This document shows positions 53,291 through 61,041 of a DNA stretch of 64,000 bases, in pieces (the first letter of the stretch is position 1; each line of letters begins with the position of its first letter). This DNA is from Gallionella straubiae (GTDB lineage: Bacteria; Pseudomonadota; Gammaproteobacteria; Burkholderiales; Gallionellaceae). A program made the translations under genes and the position numbers. A model generated the notes under the pieces. It saw nothing but the letters and a program-made list of their open reading frames with translations. It did no database searches and was not told the DNA's origin. The stretch is from NCBI RefSeq assembly GCF_051257895.1, contig NZ_CP194331.1:1612001-1676000 (forward strand), read 5' to 3'.

Positions 53291-54583
53291 TTAGAACGAA
53301 GCTTCCAGCATGAACATCAGGAGGCTGTCGCCGGAATTGCCCGCAACAGTCTTGTCCTTCGCACCACCCAAGTCATAAACGCTGCCGCTGTACTTGGTAT
53401 AGCTCGCATGCAACGCAACGTTCTGTACCATGTCGTAGATGCCCTGGATCATGAAGGCCTTATCCTTGTTGAGCGCTGCCGCACCGGTATCGCCATCCAG
53501 GTACGAAGCACCGAGGTGCAGAACGTGGGGGATCACGCTGTAGTCGGCACCGATCTGAAAGGCCTTCTTGGCATTAGGATTGTTAACACCAGCGACGTTG
53601 TTATATGCATTGGTAGTCCCAGCACCACCAGGGGCGCGAGCATAGGACGCATACAGGCTGAAGTCCTTGCCACCCAGTTGGGTCTGGCCTTGGAAGTCCA
53701 GAGTAGAACCCTTACGGTCTACTGGCGTTGCTGCGACGCCCTGGTTGGTAGAACCCGACATGAAGCCCAAGCCGATATGCATATTCCAGTCAGCATAGTT
53801 CGGGGTGGCAGCCAAACGTACCCAGTTTGCCTTGAATTGCTTGGTGCCAGCACCGCCCAGAGAACCTGCTTGTGTGGGCGACCAACGAGTCCAGTTGATG
53901 TAGCCCATGTCATTCTTGGCCACAAATGCGAGACCGGTCGCAGCGCCGTTGTTCAGGCCGACGAAGTTGGCGGCGGCAATGCTGGAACGATCTTCAGACC
54001 AGCGCAGACCGCGAACCATACCCGAGCTGCTCAACTCATAGCCGTGTGCCGGGCCCAGTACATCAGTCCAGAACGGAACCACGCCCACCTTCGCACCACC
54101 CGCGTCGAACATGAACGGCATCTTGAAGCCTGTGGCGATACCGCCGTTACCAGCGGCGTTGTTACCCGCCAGGTTGCCTTCGATCACGAAGCCAATGTTT
54201 TCGGCAGCACGTCCGCCCAAGAACATGGACATTTCGTCCGGCATCTGCCATTGGCCACTGTTGGTAGTTGCGCCAGACATGGCCGCATTGGCAGCGGTAT
54301 CAACACCATTGGTCTTCTGGTAACGAATCTTGAGCAATACGCTGGCGTTCAGGGTGTCAGGGATCGACAGGTGTTCGCCTTCGATCTTGCTTTGTGCGCC
54401 CATCATGGTATAGCCGGCGGACTTGAAAGCCATACCGAAGCTGTTCAGGACAGGGAAGTGCTGGAAGTGACAAGCGCTACAAGCCATGCCGGTTTGACGA
54501 GCAAACGACGGAATAGCGGACGCTTCCGGAGCAAACGCGGTTGCTGCCAACACGCCTGCCAGAGAGAGAGCGATTTTCTTCAT
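53291..54583 (-). CDS. Fused monoheme cytochrome-outer membrane barrel (Cyc2-like)
   Basis: A 430-residue exported protein. After a signal peptide (MKKIALSLAGVLAATAFAPE...) the mature N-terminus holds one haem motif CSACH (residues 35-39) within SFARQTGMACSACHFQHFPV, followed by LNSFGMAFKSAGY. The remaining about 350 residues show alternating, Gly- and aromatic-rich strands and end in Phe (MLEASF), as outer-membrane barrels do. This order is that of Cyc2, the fused cytochrome-porin proposed as the Fe(II) oxidase of neutrophilic iron oxidisers. Assignment is by layout and motif, not alignment; other single-haem porins are possible. ATG 54583 follows AGAGGAAA. Confidence 0.75.
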   Translation of the reverse strand: MKKIALSLAGVLAATAFAPEASAIPSFARQTGMACSACHFQHFPVLNSFGMAFKSAGYTMMGAQSKIEGEHLSIPDTLNASVLLKIRYQKTNGVDTAANAAMSGATTNSGQWQMPDEMSMFLGGRAAENIGFVIEGNLAGNNAAGNGGIATGFKMPFMFDAGGAKVGVVPFWTDVLGPAHGYELSSSGMVRGLRWSEDRSSIAAANFVGLNNGAATGLAFVAKNDMGYINWTRWSPTQAGSLGGAGTKQFKANWVRLAATPNYADWNMHIGLGFMSGSTNQGVAATPVDRKGSTLDFQGQTQLGGKDFSLYASYARAPGGAGTTNAYNNVAGVNNPNAKKAFQIGADYSVIPHVLHLGASYLDGDTGAAALNKDKAFMIQGIYDMVQNVALHASYTKYSGSVYDLGGAKDKTVAGNSGDSLLMFMLEASF

Positions 54584-54670
54584 TGTGTATTTCCTCTTGA
54601 AAAGAAAAAGTTGGTTTATGTGTACGACTCGAAGTGATGGCAAAACCCCCCTGCTACCACTGATGCGGAC

Positions 54671-54698
54671 TGTATAGAGAGGTGGGAAGGGCTGTCAA
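54671..54698 (-). promoter_or_regulatory. Sigma70 promoter of the cytochrome-barrel gene
   Basis: Minus strand: TTGACA (54698-54693), 16-base spacer, TATACA (54676-54671). The start site would be near 54664, giving a leader of about 80 bases before ATG 54583. Near-consensus boxes suggest strong expression. Confidence 0.65.
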
Positions 54699-54801
54699 AA
54701 GTTTGTAGGGGGGAGTGTGGTTTTTTTGCAACAAATCGATACCCCGAGATGATGTAAATTTCGCGTTATTATGGACATATACAGAAATAAAGACATAAGT
54801 C

Positions 54802-55053
54802 ATGGATGCCACTACCTACACCAATGCCCGCAACAGCATTGCCAAGACCATGGATAAGGTGAACGAGAATCACGAGCCGATCACTATCACGCGCCAGAAC
54901 GGCGCTCCTGCCGTGTTGATGTCATTGGAGGGTTTCAACGCATGGGAAGAAACCGCATACCTGCTGCGTAACCCGGCCAATGCCAAGCGCTTGAGCAGCG
55001 CGATTGCATCCATTGACAGCGGAAAGGTGAAAGAATGGTCCTTGCTCAAATGA
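54802..55053 (+). CDS. yefM: Antitoxin YefM (Phd/YefM family)
   Basis: An 83-residue antitoxin. The N-terminal DNA-binding Phd fold is seen in YTNARNSIAKTMDKV and EPITITRQNGAPAVLMSLEG; the C-terminal helix (ETAYLLRNPANAKRLSSAI) wraps the toxin. The stop overlaps the yoeB start as ATGA. GACATA occurs twice just upstream (about 54774 and 54793), a possible autoregulatory site. Confidence 0.92.
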   Translation: MDATTYTNARNSIAKTMDKVNENHEPITITRQNGAPAVLMSLEGFNAWEETAYLLRNPANAKRLSSAIASIDSGKVKEWSLLK

Positions 55054-55304
55054 AAATCCTTTGGGCGAACGAGGCGTAGGAAGACTATTTGTGGTGGCAC
55101 AAAATGAACGATAAGGCTTTCCGGCGCATCAACCGGCTGATCGAAAATATTCAGAATGCCCCATTTGCCGGCCCCGGCAAGCCAGAACCTTTAAAGCATG
55201 AATTATCCGGGTACTGGTCGCGCCGTATTACCGATGAGCGCCGTCTGGTTTATAAGATCGACGATGGCCGGATCGTTGTCGCGCAATGCCGCTATCATTA
55301 TTGA
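55050..55304 (+). pseudogene. yoeB: Toxin yoeB interrupted by an amber codon
   Basis: The frame from ATG 55050 would make an 84-residue YoeB mRNA interferase, the exact family length. Codon 10 is TAG (55077-55079) where a Trp codon (TGG) is expected (MKILWANEA-stop-EDYLWWHKMND). Downstream residues are intact, including the C-terminal catalytic region KPEPLKHELSGYWSRRITDE and the terminal CRYHY. Restart at TTG 55089 or ATG 55104 would lack the first strand and helix. Likely inactive unless suppressed or restarted. Confidence 0.85.
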
Positions 55305-55323
55305 GAAGGCATGAATCCGTACA

Positions 55324-55331
55324 CATTTCGA
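55324..55331. repeat. Left target-site duplication of the IS256-family element
   Basis: CATTTCGA, identical to 56663-56670. Confidence 0.9.
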
Positions 55332-56662
55332 GAGGGTGTAAGAATTTTTGTGTAAACGGTCATTTGGCAGGAAACTGCCGCCACTTTGCAAGGAGAGGAC
55401 ATGACCGTAGCGAAAGCACTACCGCAAGAACTGATCGACAGCCTGCTGGCTGACTACAAGAAACCGGAAGACCTGATAGGCGAGCACGGCCTGCTCAAGC
55501 AGCTCACCAAGGCATTGGTCGAACGTGCGCTGAATGCCGAGATGGAAGCGCATCTTGGTTACGGCAAGAATGAAGCCGTCACCAATCCTGCGGGCAACAC
55601 CCGCAACGGCAAAAGCAAAAAGACACTCAAGGGTGAATTCGGCGAGCTCCCCATCGAGATTCCTCGCGATCGCCACGGCAGCTTCGAGCCGCAACTCATC
55701 CCCAAGCACCAGACCCGCTGGACTGGATTTGACGACAAGATTCTGTCGCTCTACGCCCGTGGCATGACCGTGCGCGAGATCCAGTCCCACCTGGAAGAAA
55801 TGTATGGCACGGAGGTGTCGCCGACGCTGACCTCCTCGGTGACCGATGCCGTGACCGACGAGGTGAAGACATGGCAATCCCGCCCGCTGGATGCGCTGTA
55901 TCCCATCGTCTATCTGGGCTGCATTCACGTAAAGGTAAGGGATGCCGGCACCGTCCGCGCCAAGGCGGCCTACCTGGCGTTGGGCATCAACATGACCGGC
56001 GAGAAGGAGCTGCTGGGCATCTGGATCGCCCAGACCGAAGGCGCCAAGTTCTGGTTGCAGGTGATGACCGAACTGAAGAACCGTGGCGTGCAGGACATCT
56101 TCATAGCCTGTGTCGATGGCTTGAAGGGATTCCCGGAAGCCATCGAGGCCGTATTCCCCAAGACCGACGTGCAGTTATGCATCGTGCATCTGGTGCGCTA
56201 CAGCCTGAACTATGTCTCGTGGAAGTTGCGTGAAGAGGTCGTAACCGGCTTGCGCGCCATCTATAGCGCCGCCACCGTCGAGGATGCCGGGCTGCGGCTG
56301 GCCGAACTCGAGGAAAAATGGGGTGAGGCGTACCCGCCGATCATCCAGTCATGGCGGCGCAACTGGGCGCGTATCATCCCGTTCTTTGACTACCCGCCGG
56401 AGATCAGGCGAGTGATCTACACCACTAATGCGATCGAGTCGGTGAACATGAGCCTGCGCAAGATCACCAAGAACCGGGGCTCATTCCCAAGCGACGAGGC
56501 ATTACTGAAACTGTTCTACCTGGCGCTGAATAACATCAGCAAGAAATGGACGATGCCCATCAGGGATTGGAAGGCTGCGCTAAACCGGTTTACTATCCAG
56601 TTCGAGGATCGGATGCCGCAACAGTAGAGAAACCCCGTTTACACAAAATTCGGGACACCCTC
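55332..56662 (+). mobile_element. IS256-family insertion sequence, complete
   Basis: A 1331-base element with one transposase gene. The terminal inverted repeats, 28 bases at 55332-55359 and 56635-56662, share GAGGGTGT at the tip and GTGTAAACGG at the inner end (23 of 28 match). It is flanked by perfect 8-base duplications CATTTCGA, so the insertion is intact and fairly recent. It sits downstream of yoeB inside the loop of a hairpin (CATGAATCC 55310-55318 with GGATTCATG 56677-56685). Confidence 0.95.
55401..56627 (+). CDS. IS256-family (Mutator-type) transposase
   Basis: A 408-residue DDE transposase. The N-terminal region ALVERALNAEMEAHLGYGKN is typical, as are the catalytic stretch FIACVDGLKGFPEAIEAVFP with CIVHLVRYSLNYVS and the C-terminal YTTNAIESVNMSLRKITKNR with the last acidic residue. 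ATG 55401 follows AAGGAGAGG; the frame is open 15 bases upstream without a better site. Appears intact. Confidence 0.96.
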   Translation: MTVAKALPQELIDSLLADYKKPEDLIGEHGLLKQLTKALVERALNAEMEAHLGYGKNEAVTNPAGNTRNGKSKKTLKGEFGELPIEIPRDRHGSFEPQLIPKHQTRWTGFDDKILSLYARGMTVREIQSHLEEMYGTEVSPTLTSSVTDAVTDEVKTWQSRPLDALYPIVYLGCIHVKVRDAGTVRAKAAYLALGINMTGEKELLGIWIAQTEGAKFWLQVMTELKNRGVQDIFIACVDGLKGFPEAIEAVFPKTDVQLCIVHLVRYSLNYVSWKLREEVVTGLRAIYSAATVEDAGLRLAELEEKWGEAYPPIIQSWRRNWARIIPFFDYPPEIRRVIYTTNAIESVNMSLRKITKNRGSFPSDEALLKLFYLALNNISKKWTMPIRDWKAALNRFTIQFEDRMPQQ

Positions 56663-56670
56663 CATTTCGA
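56663..56670. repeat. Right target-site duplication of the IS256-family element
   Basis: CATTTCGA, identical to 55324-55331. Confidence 0.9.
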
Positions 56671-56889
56671 CAGGCTGGATTCATGGATAAAACTGACCGC
56701 ATCAATAATTATGTAAACCTCGACAATGTATGTTACGCAAACGATTATCCCCTCCCAGCCTCGACATTGCGTCCTCACTCTGTCGATATCTCACCAGCGG
56801 GGGTTGCCTAAATCTGCGCAATGCTTCATTATCCAAACATAAGCCCCTGCATGGCAGGGACTACGCCCAGGCAGGCCGTCTTTGCACCA

Positions 56890-56905
56890 TTGCACGGCCC
56901 TTGCT
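56890..56905 (+). promoter_or_regulatory. Possible sigma54 promoter of the pilin-like gene
   Basis: TTGCACG-N4-TTGCT matches the consensus TGGCACG-N4-TTGCW in spacing and in all but one important -24 base. It ends 44 bases before ATG 56950. Many type IV pilin genes use sigma54, which adds weight. Confidence 0.35.
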
Positions 56906-56949
56906 GAAATCTGGACGCGGCATTTGAAATCTCTTGGGAGGGAATAATA

Positions 56950-57621
56950 ATGAAACGCAATCAGTCCGGCTTTACCCTGATCGAAATTGCCATCGTGCTG
57001 GTCATTATCGGCCTGCTACTCGGCGGCGTGCTGAAGGGGCAGGAGCTCATCAACAGCGCGAAGGTGAAAAACCTTTCCGCGGATTTCAAGAATATCCCTG
57101 TCTTCATCTACGGCTATCAGGACAAGTTCAAGGCCTTGCCGGGAGATGATGTCGCGGCCGCGACGCACCTCACCGGCGCGAGCAATGCAACGACACCGGC
57201 GGGCAGCATAGGCAATGGCGTAATCAACGGCATGTGGGATTCGGTCACGCTTACCGACGAGTCGATACTCTTCTGGCAGCATGTGCGCCTGGCCGGATTT
57301 GCTCCGGGCGAAACGGTACCCAATCTCACTACCTACCTGCCCACGAATGCGGTAGGCGGAAGAATCGGTATCACCAACGGAACGGCAGCCAATCTGCCCA
57401 TCACCGGGTTGAGAGGCGCCTACATTATCTGCTCGGGCAGCATACTCGGGAAATTCGCCAAACAGATGGACACCACTCTGGATGACGGCAACACAGCCAC
57501 CGGCTCGGTGATGGTCATGGCCGAACCGGCAGTGCACCCGGCCGCCGTTGTTCCCGCAGCCGCCATTGCAACCGGTTCCATCGACGATGCAACCAGCTAC
57601 ACGGTGTGCATGGGCGTCTGA
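56950..57621 (+). CDS. Type IV pilin-like protein
   Basis: A 223-residue protein with a class III signal: MKRNQSG then FTLIEIAIVLVIIGLLLGGV, with the PilD cleavage site after Gly7 and Glu at +5. The long C-terminal part is Ala/Gly/Thr-rich with two Cys (near 160 and 220) that could close a D-loop. It is longer than most major pilins and could be a minor pilin or pseudopilin. It stands alone between the IS and a terminator. GGGAGGG ribosome site. Confidence 0.85.
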   Translation: MKRNQSGFTLIEIAIVLVIIGLLLGGVLKGQELINSAKVKNLSADFKNIPVFIYGYQDKFKALPGDDVAAATHLTGASNATTPAGSIGNGVINGMWDSVTLTDESILFWQHVRLAGFAPGETVPNLTTYLPTNAVGGRIGITNGTAANLPITGLRGAYIICSGSILGKFAKQMDTTLDDGNTATGSVMVMAEPAVHPAAVVPAAAIATGSIDDATSYTVCMGV

Positions 57622-57646
57622 TTCAGATTAACCCGGCGTGACATTC

Positions 57647-57670
57647 AAGCCCGCTTCGGCGGGCTTTTTT
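57647..57670 (+). terminator. Rho-independent terminator of the pilin-like gene
   Basis: AAGCCCGC pairs with GCGGGCTT around TTCG, followed by a T-run. Confidence 0.9.
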
Positions 57671-57693
57671 ATTGCCCCCGCGGCAGGTAGTAT

Positions 57694-59664
57694 CTACCCT
57701 CTGTGCAGCCTTTCCTCCGCCTGCTGCAGCGCCTCCGGCAGCCCCAGCAGCACCAGCACGTCTCCCGCCTGCAACATCATTTCCTCGCTCGGTTGCGCAC
57801 CGCGCACGCCGCGGCGGCGCACCGCATTCACATCAACGTTCAGAGCATCCAGGCCGACCTCGCGCAGCTTCTTGCCTGCGGCAGCGGAGTCTTCCTTGAG
57901 CAGCACGCTGAGGAAGCGCTGCTGCAGACGATCCGTCGCTTCACCAACCTCGTACTGGGGGCTGCGCAAATAGCCGCTGAACACCGCATAGCGGCGCGCA
58001 CGGCTTTCCTGCACGCGGCGGATCACGCGATTGAGCGGCACGCCCGCCATCAACAACGCCTGCGAGGCGAGCATCACGCTGCCTTCCAGCACTTCGGCGA
58101 CCACTTCCGCCGCGCCGGCCTCCTTCAACGCTTCCACATGGGTGTCGTCGGTGGTGCGCACCACCACCGGCAGATCGGGACGCAGCTCCTTGACATGGCG
58201 CAGGATCGCCAGCGCGGAATGCTTGTCCTTGTAGGAGACCACCAGCGCCTTGGCGCGCATCAGGCCCGCGGCCATCAGCACCTCGCGCTTGGCGGCGTCG
58301 CCGTACACCACGCTTTTCCTGGCGGCAGCGGCTTCGCGCACGCGGCGCGAATCAAGATCCAGCGCGATGAAGTTCAGCTTCTCATCTTCCAGGAAGCCGG
58401 CCAGCGTATGCCCGCTGCGCCCGTAGCCGCAGATGATGATGTGCCCGCTGCTGCCCATGCTCTGGATGGCGATCTGGTGCAACTGCATCGCACGGTTGGT
58501 CCATTCGGCCGCAGAGAAGCGCCGCGCGATCGCCTCGCCGTGCTGGATCAGGAAGGGCGCCGCCAGCATGGAGAGCAGCATCGCCGCGAGCGTGATCTGC
58601 ATGGTGGTCTCATTGAGCAGGTGTGAGCCTTCCGCGAGCGTCAGCAGCACGAAACCGAATTCACCGGCCTGCGCGAGGCCGATCGCGCTGCGCAGCGCGA
58701 CGCCCCAGTCCCCTTCGAAGGCGCGCGCCAGCAAGGTTACAACCAATGCCTTGAACAGGATCAGCGCCAGCAAGGCGAGCAGTACCCAGCCGAAATCCGC
58801 CAACACGCTGCCCAGGTTGAGCTTCATGCCGATGGTCACGAAGAACAGGCCGAGCAGCACGTCGCGGAACGGCTTGATGTCCTCTTCCACCTGGTAGCGG
58901 TACTCGGTTTCGGAGATCAGCATGCCCGCAACAAACGCACCCAGCGCTAGCGACAGACCCGCCAGCTCGGTGAAATAGGCCAGCCCCAGCGTGATGAGCA
59001 GCACGTTGAGCATGAAAAGCTCGGAGGATTTCTGTCGCGCCACGACGTGAAACCAGGAGCGCATGGCATACTGCCCGAACACCAGCAGCACCAGCAGCAC
59101 CGCGATGGCCTTGAGCGTCGCGAAGGCCAGCATGGCGGCAAGATCGTCGGGCTTCGAAGCCAGTGCGGGAATGATGGTCAGCAGCGGCACGACGGCGAGA
59201 TCCTGGAAGAGCAGCACGCCCATCATCTGCTGGCCGTAGGGCAGGTTCAGTTCGGCGCGTTCGACCAGCATCTTGCTGACGATCGCGGTGGAAGACATCG
59301 CCAGGATGCCGCCCAGGGCCAGCCCGGTGCGCCAGTCCAGCCCGAATATCTCGGCGAGCCCCATGACCAGCAGCATGGTCGCGACCACCTGCGCGCCGCC
59401 CAGACCGAACACCGTGTACTTCATCGCCTTGAGGCGCGCGAGGCTGAATTCCAGGCCGATGCTGAACATCAGGAACACCACGCCGAATTCGGCAAGATGC
59501 CGCGTGCCCTGTGCATCGGGTATCCACGCCAGCGCATGCGGGCCGATCAGGATGCCGACCACCAGATAGCCCAGCATCACCGGCAAGTGCAGGATGCGGC
59601 ACAGCACCACCACCAGTACGGCGGTAGCGAGCAGGATGAGGACCAGCGAGAGCGTATTTTCCAT
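57694..59664 (-). CDS. Kef-type (CPA2) cation:proton antiporter with RCK domain
   Basis: A 656-residue protein. Membrane domain (about 1-380) with LHLPVMLGYLVVGILIGPHA and the conserved LALGGILAMSSTAIVSKML and GLAQAGEFGFVLLTLAE stretches; RCK_N (about 405-520) with HIIICGYGRSGHTLAGFLE; and RCK_C (about 560-650). It resembles KefB/KefC potassium efflux systems. No KefF/KefG partner is adjacent. No ribosome site is visible, and a terminator-like hairpin lies 15 bases before the ATG. Confidence 0.9.
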   Translation of the reverse strand: MENTLSLVLILLATAVLVVVLCRILHLPVMLGYLVVGILIGPHALAWIPDAQGTRHLAEFGVVFLMFSIGLEFSLARLKAMKYTVFGLGGAQVVATMLLVMGLAEIFGLDWRTGLALGGILAMSSTAIVSKMLVERAELNLPYGQQMMGVLLFQDLAVVPLLTIIPALASKPDDLAAMLAFATLKAIAVLLVLLVFGQYAMRSWFHVVARQKSSELFMLNVLLITLGLAYFTELAGLSLALGAFVAGMLISETEYRYQVEEDIKPFRDVLLGLFFVTIGMKLNLGSVLADFGWVLLALLALILFKALVVTLLARAFEGDWGVALRSAIGLAQAGEFGFVLLTLAEGSHLLNETTMQITLAAMLLSMLAAPFLIQHGEAIARRFSAAEWTNRAMQLHQIAIQSMGSSGHIIICGYGRSGHTLAGFLEDEKLNFIALDLDSRRVREAAAARKSVVYGDAAKREVLMAAGLMRAKALVVSYKDKHSALAILRHVKELRPDLPVVVRTTDDTHVEALKEAGAAEVVAEVLEGSVMLASQALLMAGVPLNRVIRRVQESRARRYAVFSGYLRSPQYEVGEATDRLQQRFLSVLLKEDSAAAGKKLREVGLDALNVDVNAVRRRGVRGAQPSEEMMLQAGDVLVLLGLPEALQQAEERLHRG

Positions 59665-59678
59665 CAGTGGTAGGTCAT

Positions 59679-59702
59679 AAAAAGCGCGGCATCGTGCCGC
59701 TT
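59679..59702 (-). promoter_or_regulatory. Terminator-like hairpin (possible attenuator) before the kef-like gene
   Basis: Minus strand: GCGGCA pairs with TGCCGC around CGA, then GC and five T. It ends about 15 bases upstream of ATG 59664, where no Shine-Dalgarno sequence is seen. It could end upstream transcription or regulate kef expression. Confidence 0.45.
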
Positions 59703-60034
59703 AAAATCCAAAGTATCCGGTATAACCATCATGCTGAACGCATGAAGCCTGATAGACTGCACAGGCAAGCATTCCGTCGTTGCGTGCGCAATACCCCTCC
59801 GGGTGGCCGGGACTCAAACCCTGCCGCTCCGGGCACGCGGCATGGTGTGGATATACATATGTTTCGCGGGGAACCTGCATGAAGGATCGCCGGAACATGC
59901 AGTGCCGGAAATCCACTTCGGCGAGCCGCCTGCCATCCGGTGTTCAATCTGCGTCGCGCCATGAAAAGTTGTACGGATTATGCTGAGCGGGCGCACTGCT
60001 TGTCAATTTGGCGTTGCATAGCCATGGCAGTACG

Positions 60035-60064
60035 CAACAAAAAAGCCGGCCTGTGCCGGCTTTT
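60035..60064 (-). terminator. Terminator of the 60087 cytochrome gene
   Basis: GCCGGC arms (60045-60050 and 60055-60060) with A-run and T-run on either side; on the minus strand six T follow the stem. It can work in both directions. Confidence 0.85.
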
Positions 60065-60086
60065 GCGGATTGCCCTGCGAAGAGTT

Positions 60087-60404
60087 TTATTTCGCCAATC
60101 CCAGAATGAAACTCACCAATTCCTTTCTTTCGGCATCCTTGACCTGGGGATAACCCGGCATGGGCTGGTTGCCCCATACGCCGCTTCCACCCTTGATTAT
60201 TTTGGCGTTCAACCTGGCGGCCGCACCGGGGTCGCCCTTGTACTTTTTGGAAACTTCCGCCCAGGCCGGGCCTATCACTTTTTTATCGATTGCATGACAT
60301 ATGACGCAGTTGTTCTTCTTGGCGAGTTCCGGCATCTCGGCCGCATGGATACTGCCTGCGACCATCAACCCTGCTGCGAGCACAATTACGATGACAGGTT
60401 TCAT
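60087..60404 (-). CDS. Class I c-type cytochrome (c552/c553-like), copy 1
   Basis: A 105-residue periplasmic monoheme cytochrome: signal peptide of about 22 residues, haem motif CVICH (33-37), AIDKKVIGPAWAEVSKKYKG, and a Met ligand in NQPMPGYPQV. It is a clear paralogue of the next gene, about two-thirds identical by eye, and even the leader before the ATG is similar. Likely a soluble electron carrier. AAACGGAGG precedes the start. Confidence 0.95.
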   Translation of the reverse strand: MKPVIVIVLAAGLMVAGSIHAAEMPELAKKNNCVICHAIDKKVIGPAWAEVSKKYKGDPGAAARLNAKIIKGGSGVWGNQPMPGYPQVKDAERKELVSFILGLAK

Positions 60405-60504
60405 GTTTCCTCCGTTTATTGGTTAAAACGACTCAAACCTTGCGAAGGCAAAAATCCACCATCGCCACCTCTCCTGCAAACTTTGCCAGACACATGTACA
60501 GAAG

Positions 60505-60535
60505 CAAAAAAAGCCGGCTTGCGCCGGCTTTTTTT
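60505..60535 (-). terminator. Terminator of the 60577 cytochrome gene
   Basis: AAGCCGGC pairs with GCCGGCTT around TTGC, bordered by A-run and seven T; nearly the same as the 60035-60064 terminator, as if duplicated with the gene. Confidence 0.88.
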
Positions 60536-60576
60536 GAAGATTGCGCTAACAATCTTTCGACTGACTCAAGGCTGGC

Positions 60577-60897
60577 TTACTTTGCCAGACCCAGAACGAA
60601 GTCGACCAGCGCAGCACTGTCAGCTTCGCTGAGCTTCGGGCTGGCCGGCATCGGCATCGCACCCCATACGCCGCCGCCGCCCTTGATCATCTTGGGAACC
60701 AGCTTGGCCTTCGCGCCAGCGTCGCCCTTGTACTTCTTGGCAACTTCCGCCCAAGCCGGGCCAACCACCTTCTTGTCAATTGCATGACATGCGGTGCAGT
60801 TGTTCTTCTTGGCCAGTTCCGGCATATCGGCTGCCAGGGCGCTGCCTGCAACCATCAAGCCTGCTGCTGCAACCATGCTTACGATAATAGATTTCAT
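60577..60897 (-). CDS. Class I c-type cytochrome (c552/c553-like), copy 2
   Basis: A 106-residue periplasmic monoheme cytochrome: signal peptide ending near LAADMPELA, haem motif CTACH (34-38), AIDKKVVGPAWAEVAKKYKG, and Met ligand in AMPMPASPKL. Paralogue of the 60087 gene and related to the 61042 and 32470 lipoproteins. Own promoter region and own terminator suggest separate control. AACGGAGAG precedes the start. Confidence 0.95.
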   Translation of the reverse strand: MKSIIVSMVAAAGLMVAGSALAADMPELAKKNNCTACHAIDKKVVGPAWAEVAKKYKGDAGAKAKLVPKMIKGGGGVWGAMPMPASPKLSEADSAALVDFVLGLAK

Positions 60898-61041
60898 GTT
60901 CTCTCCGTTTCGTGATTAAAAAATCTCAAACCATATGAAGGCGTCACCTTCGCTAACGATTCTAAACAACTCCGCCTGCTTTGCCAATCAGCTTTTTGGC
61001 GGCAAGGCCATAACGCATTGCCGCCCTGACGCGTTGACAGC

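Larger units (their letters stand above)
56663..56949. other. Non-coding interval between IS256-type element and pilin gene
   Basis: This stretch holds the right half of the hairpin split by the IS, a possible sigma54 promoter at 56890-56905 and the pilin ribosome site GGGAGGG. I see no supported gene. Confidence 0.6.
59665..60086. other. Non-coding interval between kef-like and cytochrome genes
   Basis: This stretch of 422 bases holds the hairpin before the kef-like gene and the terminator of the 60087 cytochrome. The middle (about 59720-60000) has short inverted repeats (for example GCCGGGACTC near 59810) but no reading frame or RNA family I can support. Confidence 0.5.

Noticed and set aside
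57638..57973. A 111-codon frame opposite the end of the kef-like gene
   Set aside because: It starts inside the pilin terminator and overlaps the RCK_C coding region; no ribosome site.
59790..59860. T-arm-like GGGTTTGAGTCCC on the minus strand, possible tRNA remnant
   Set aside because: No matching acceptor stem, D-arm or anticodon arm at the right distances.
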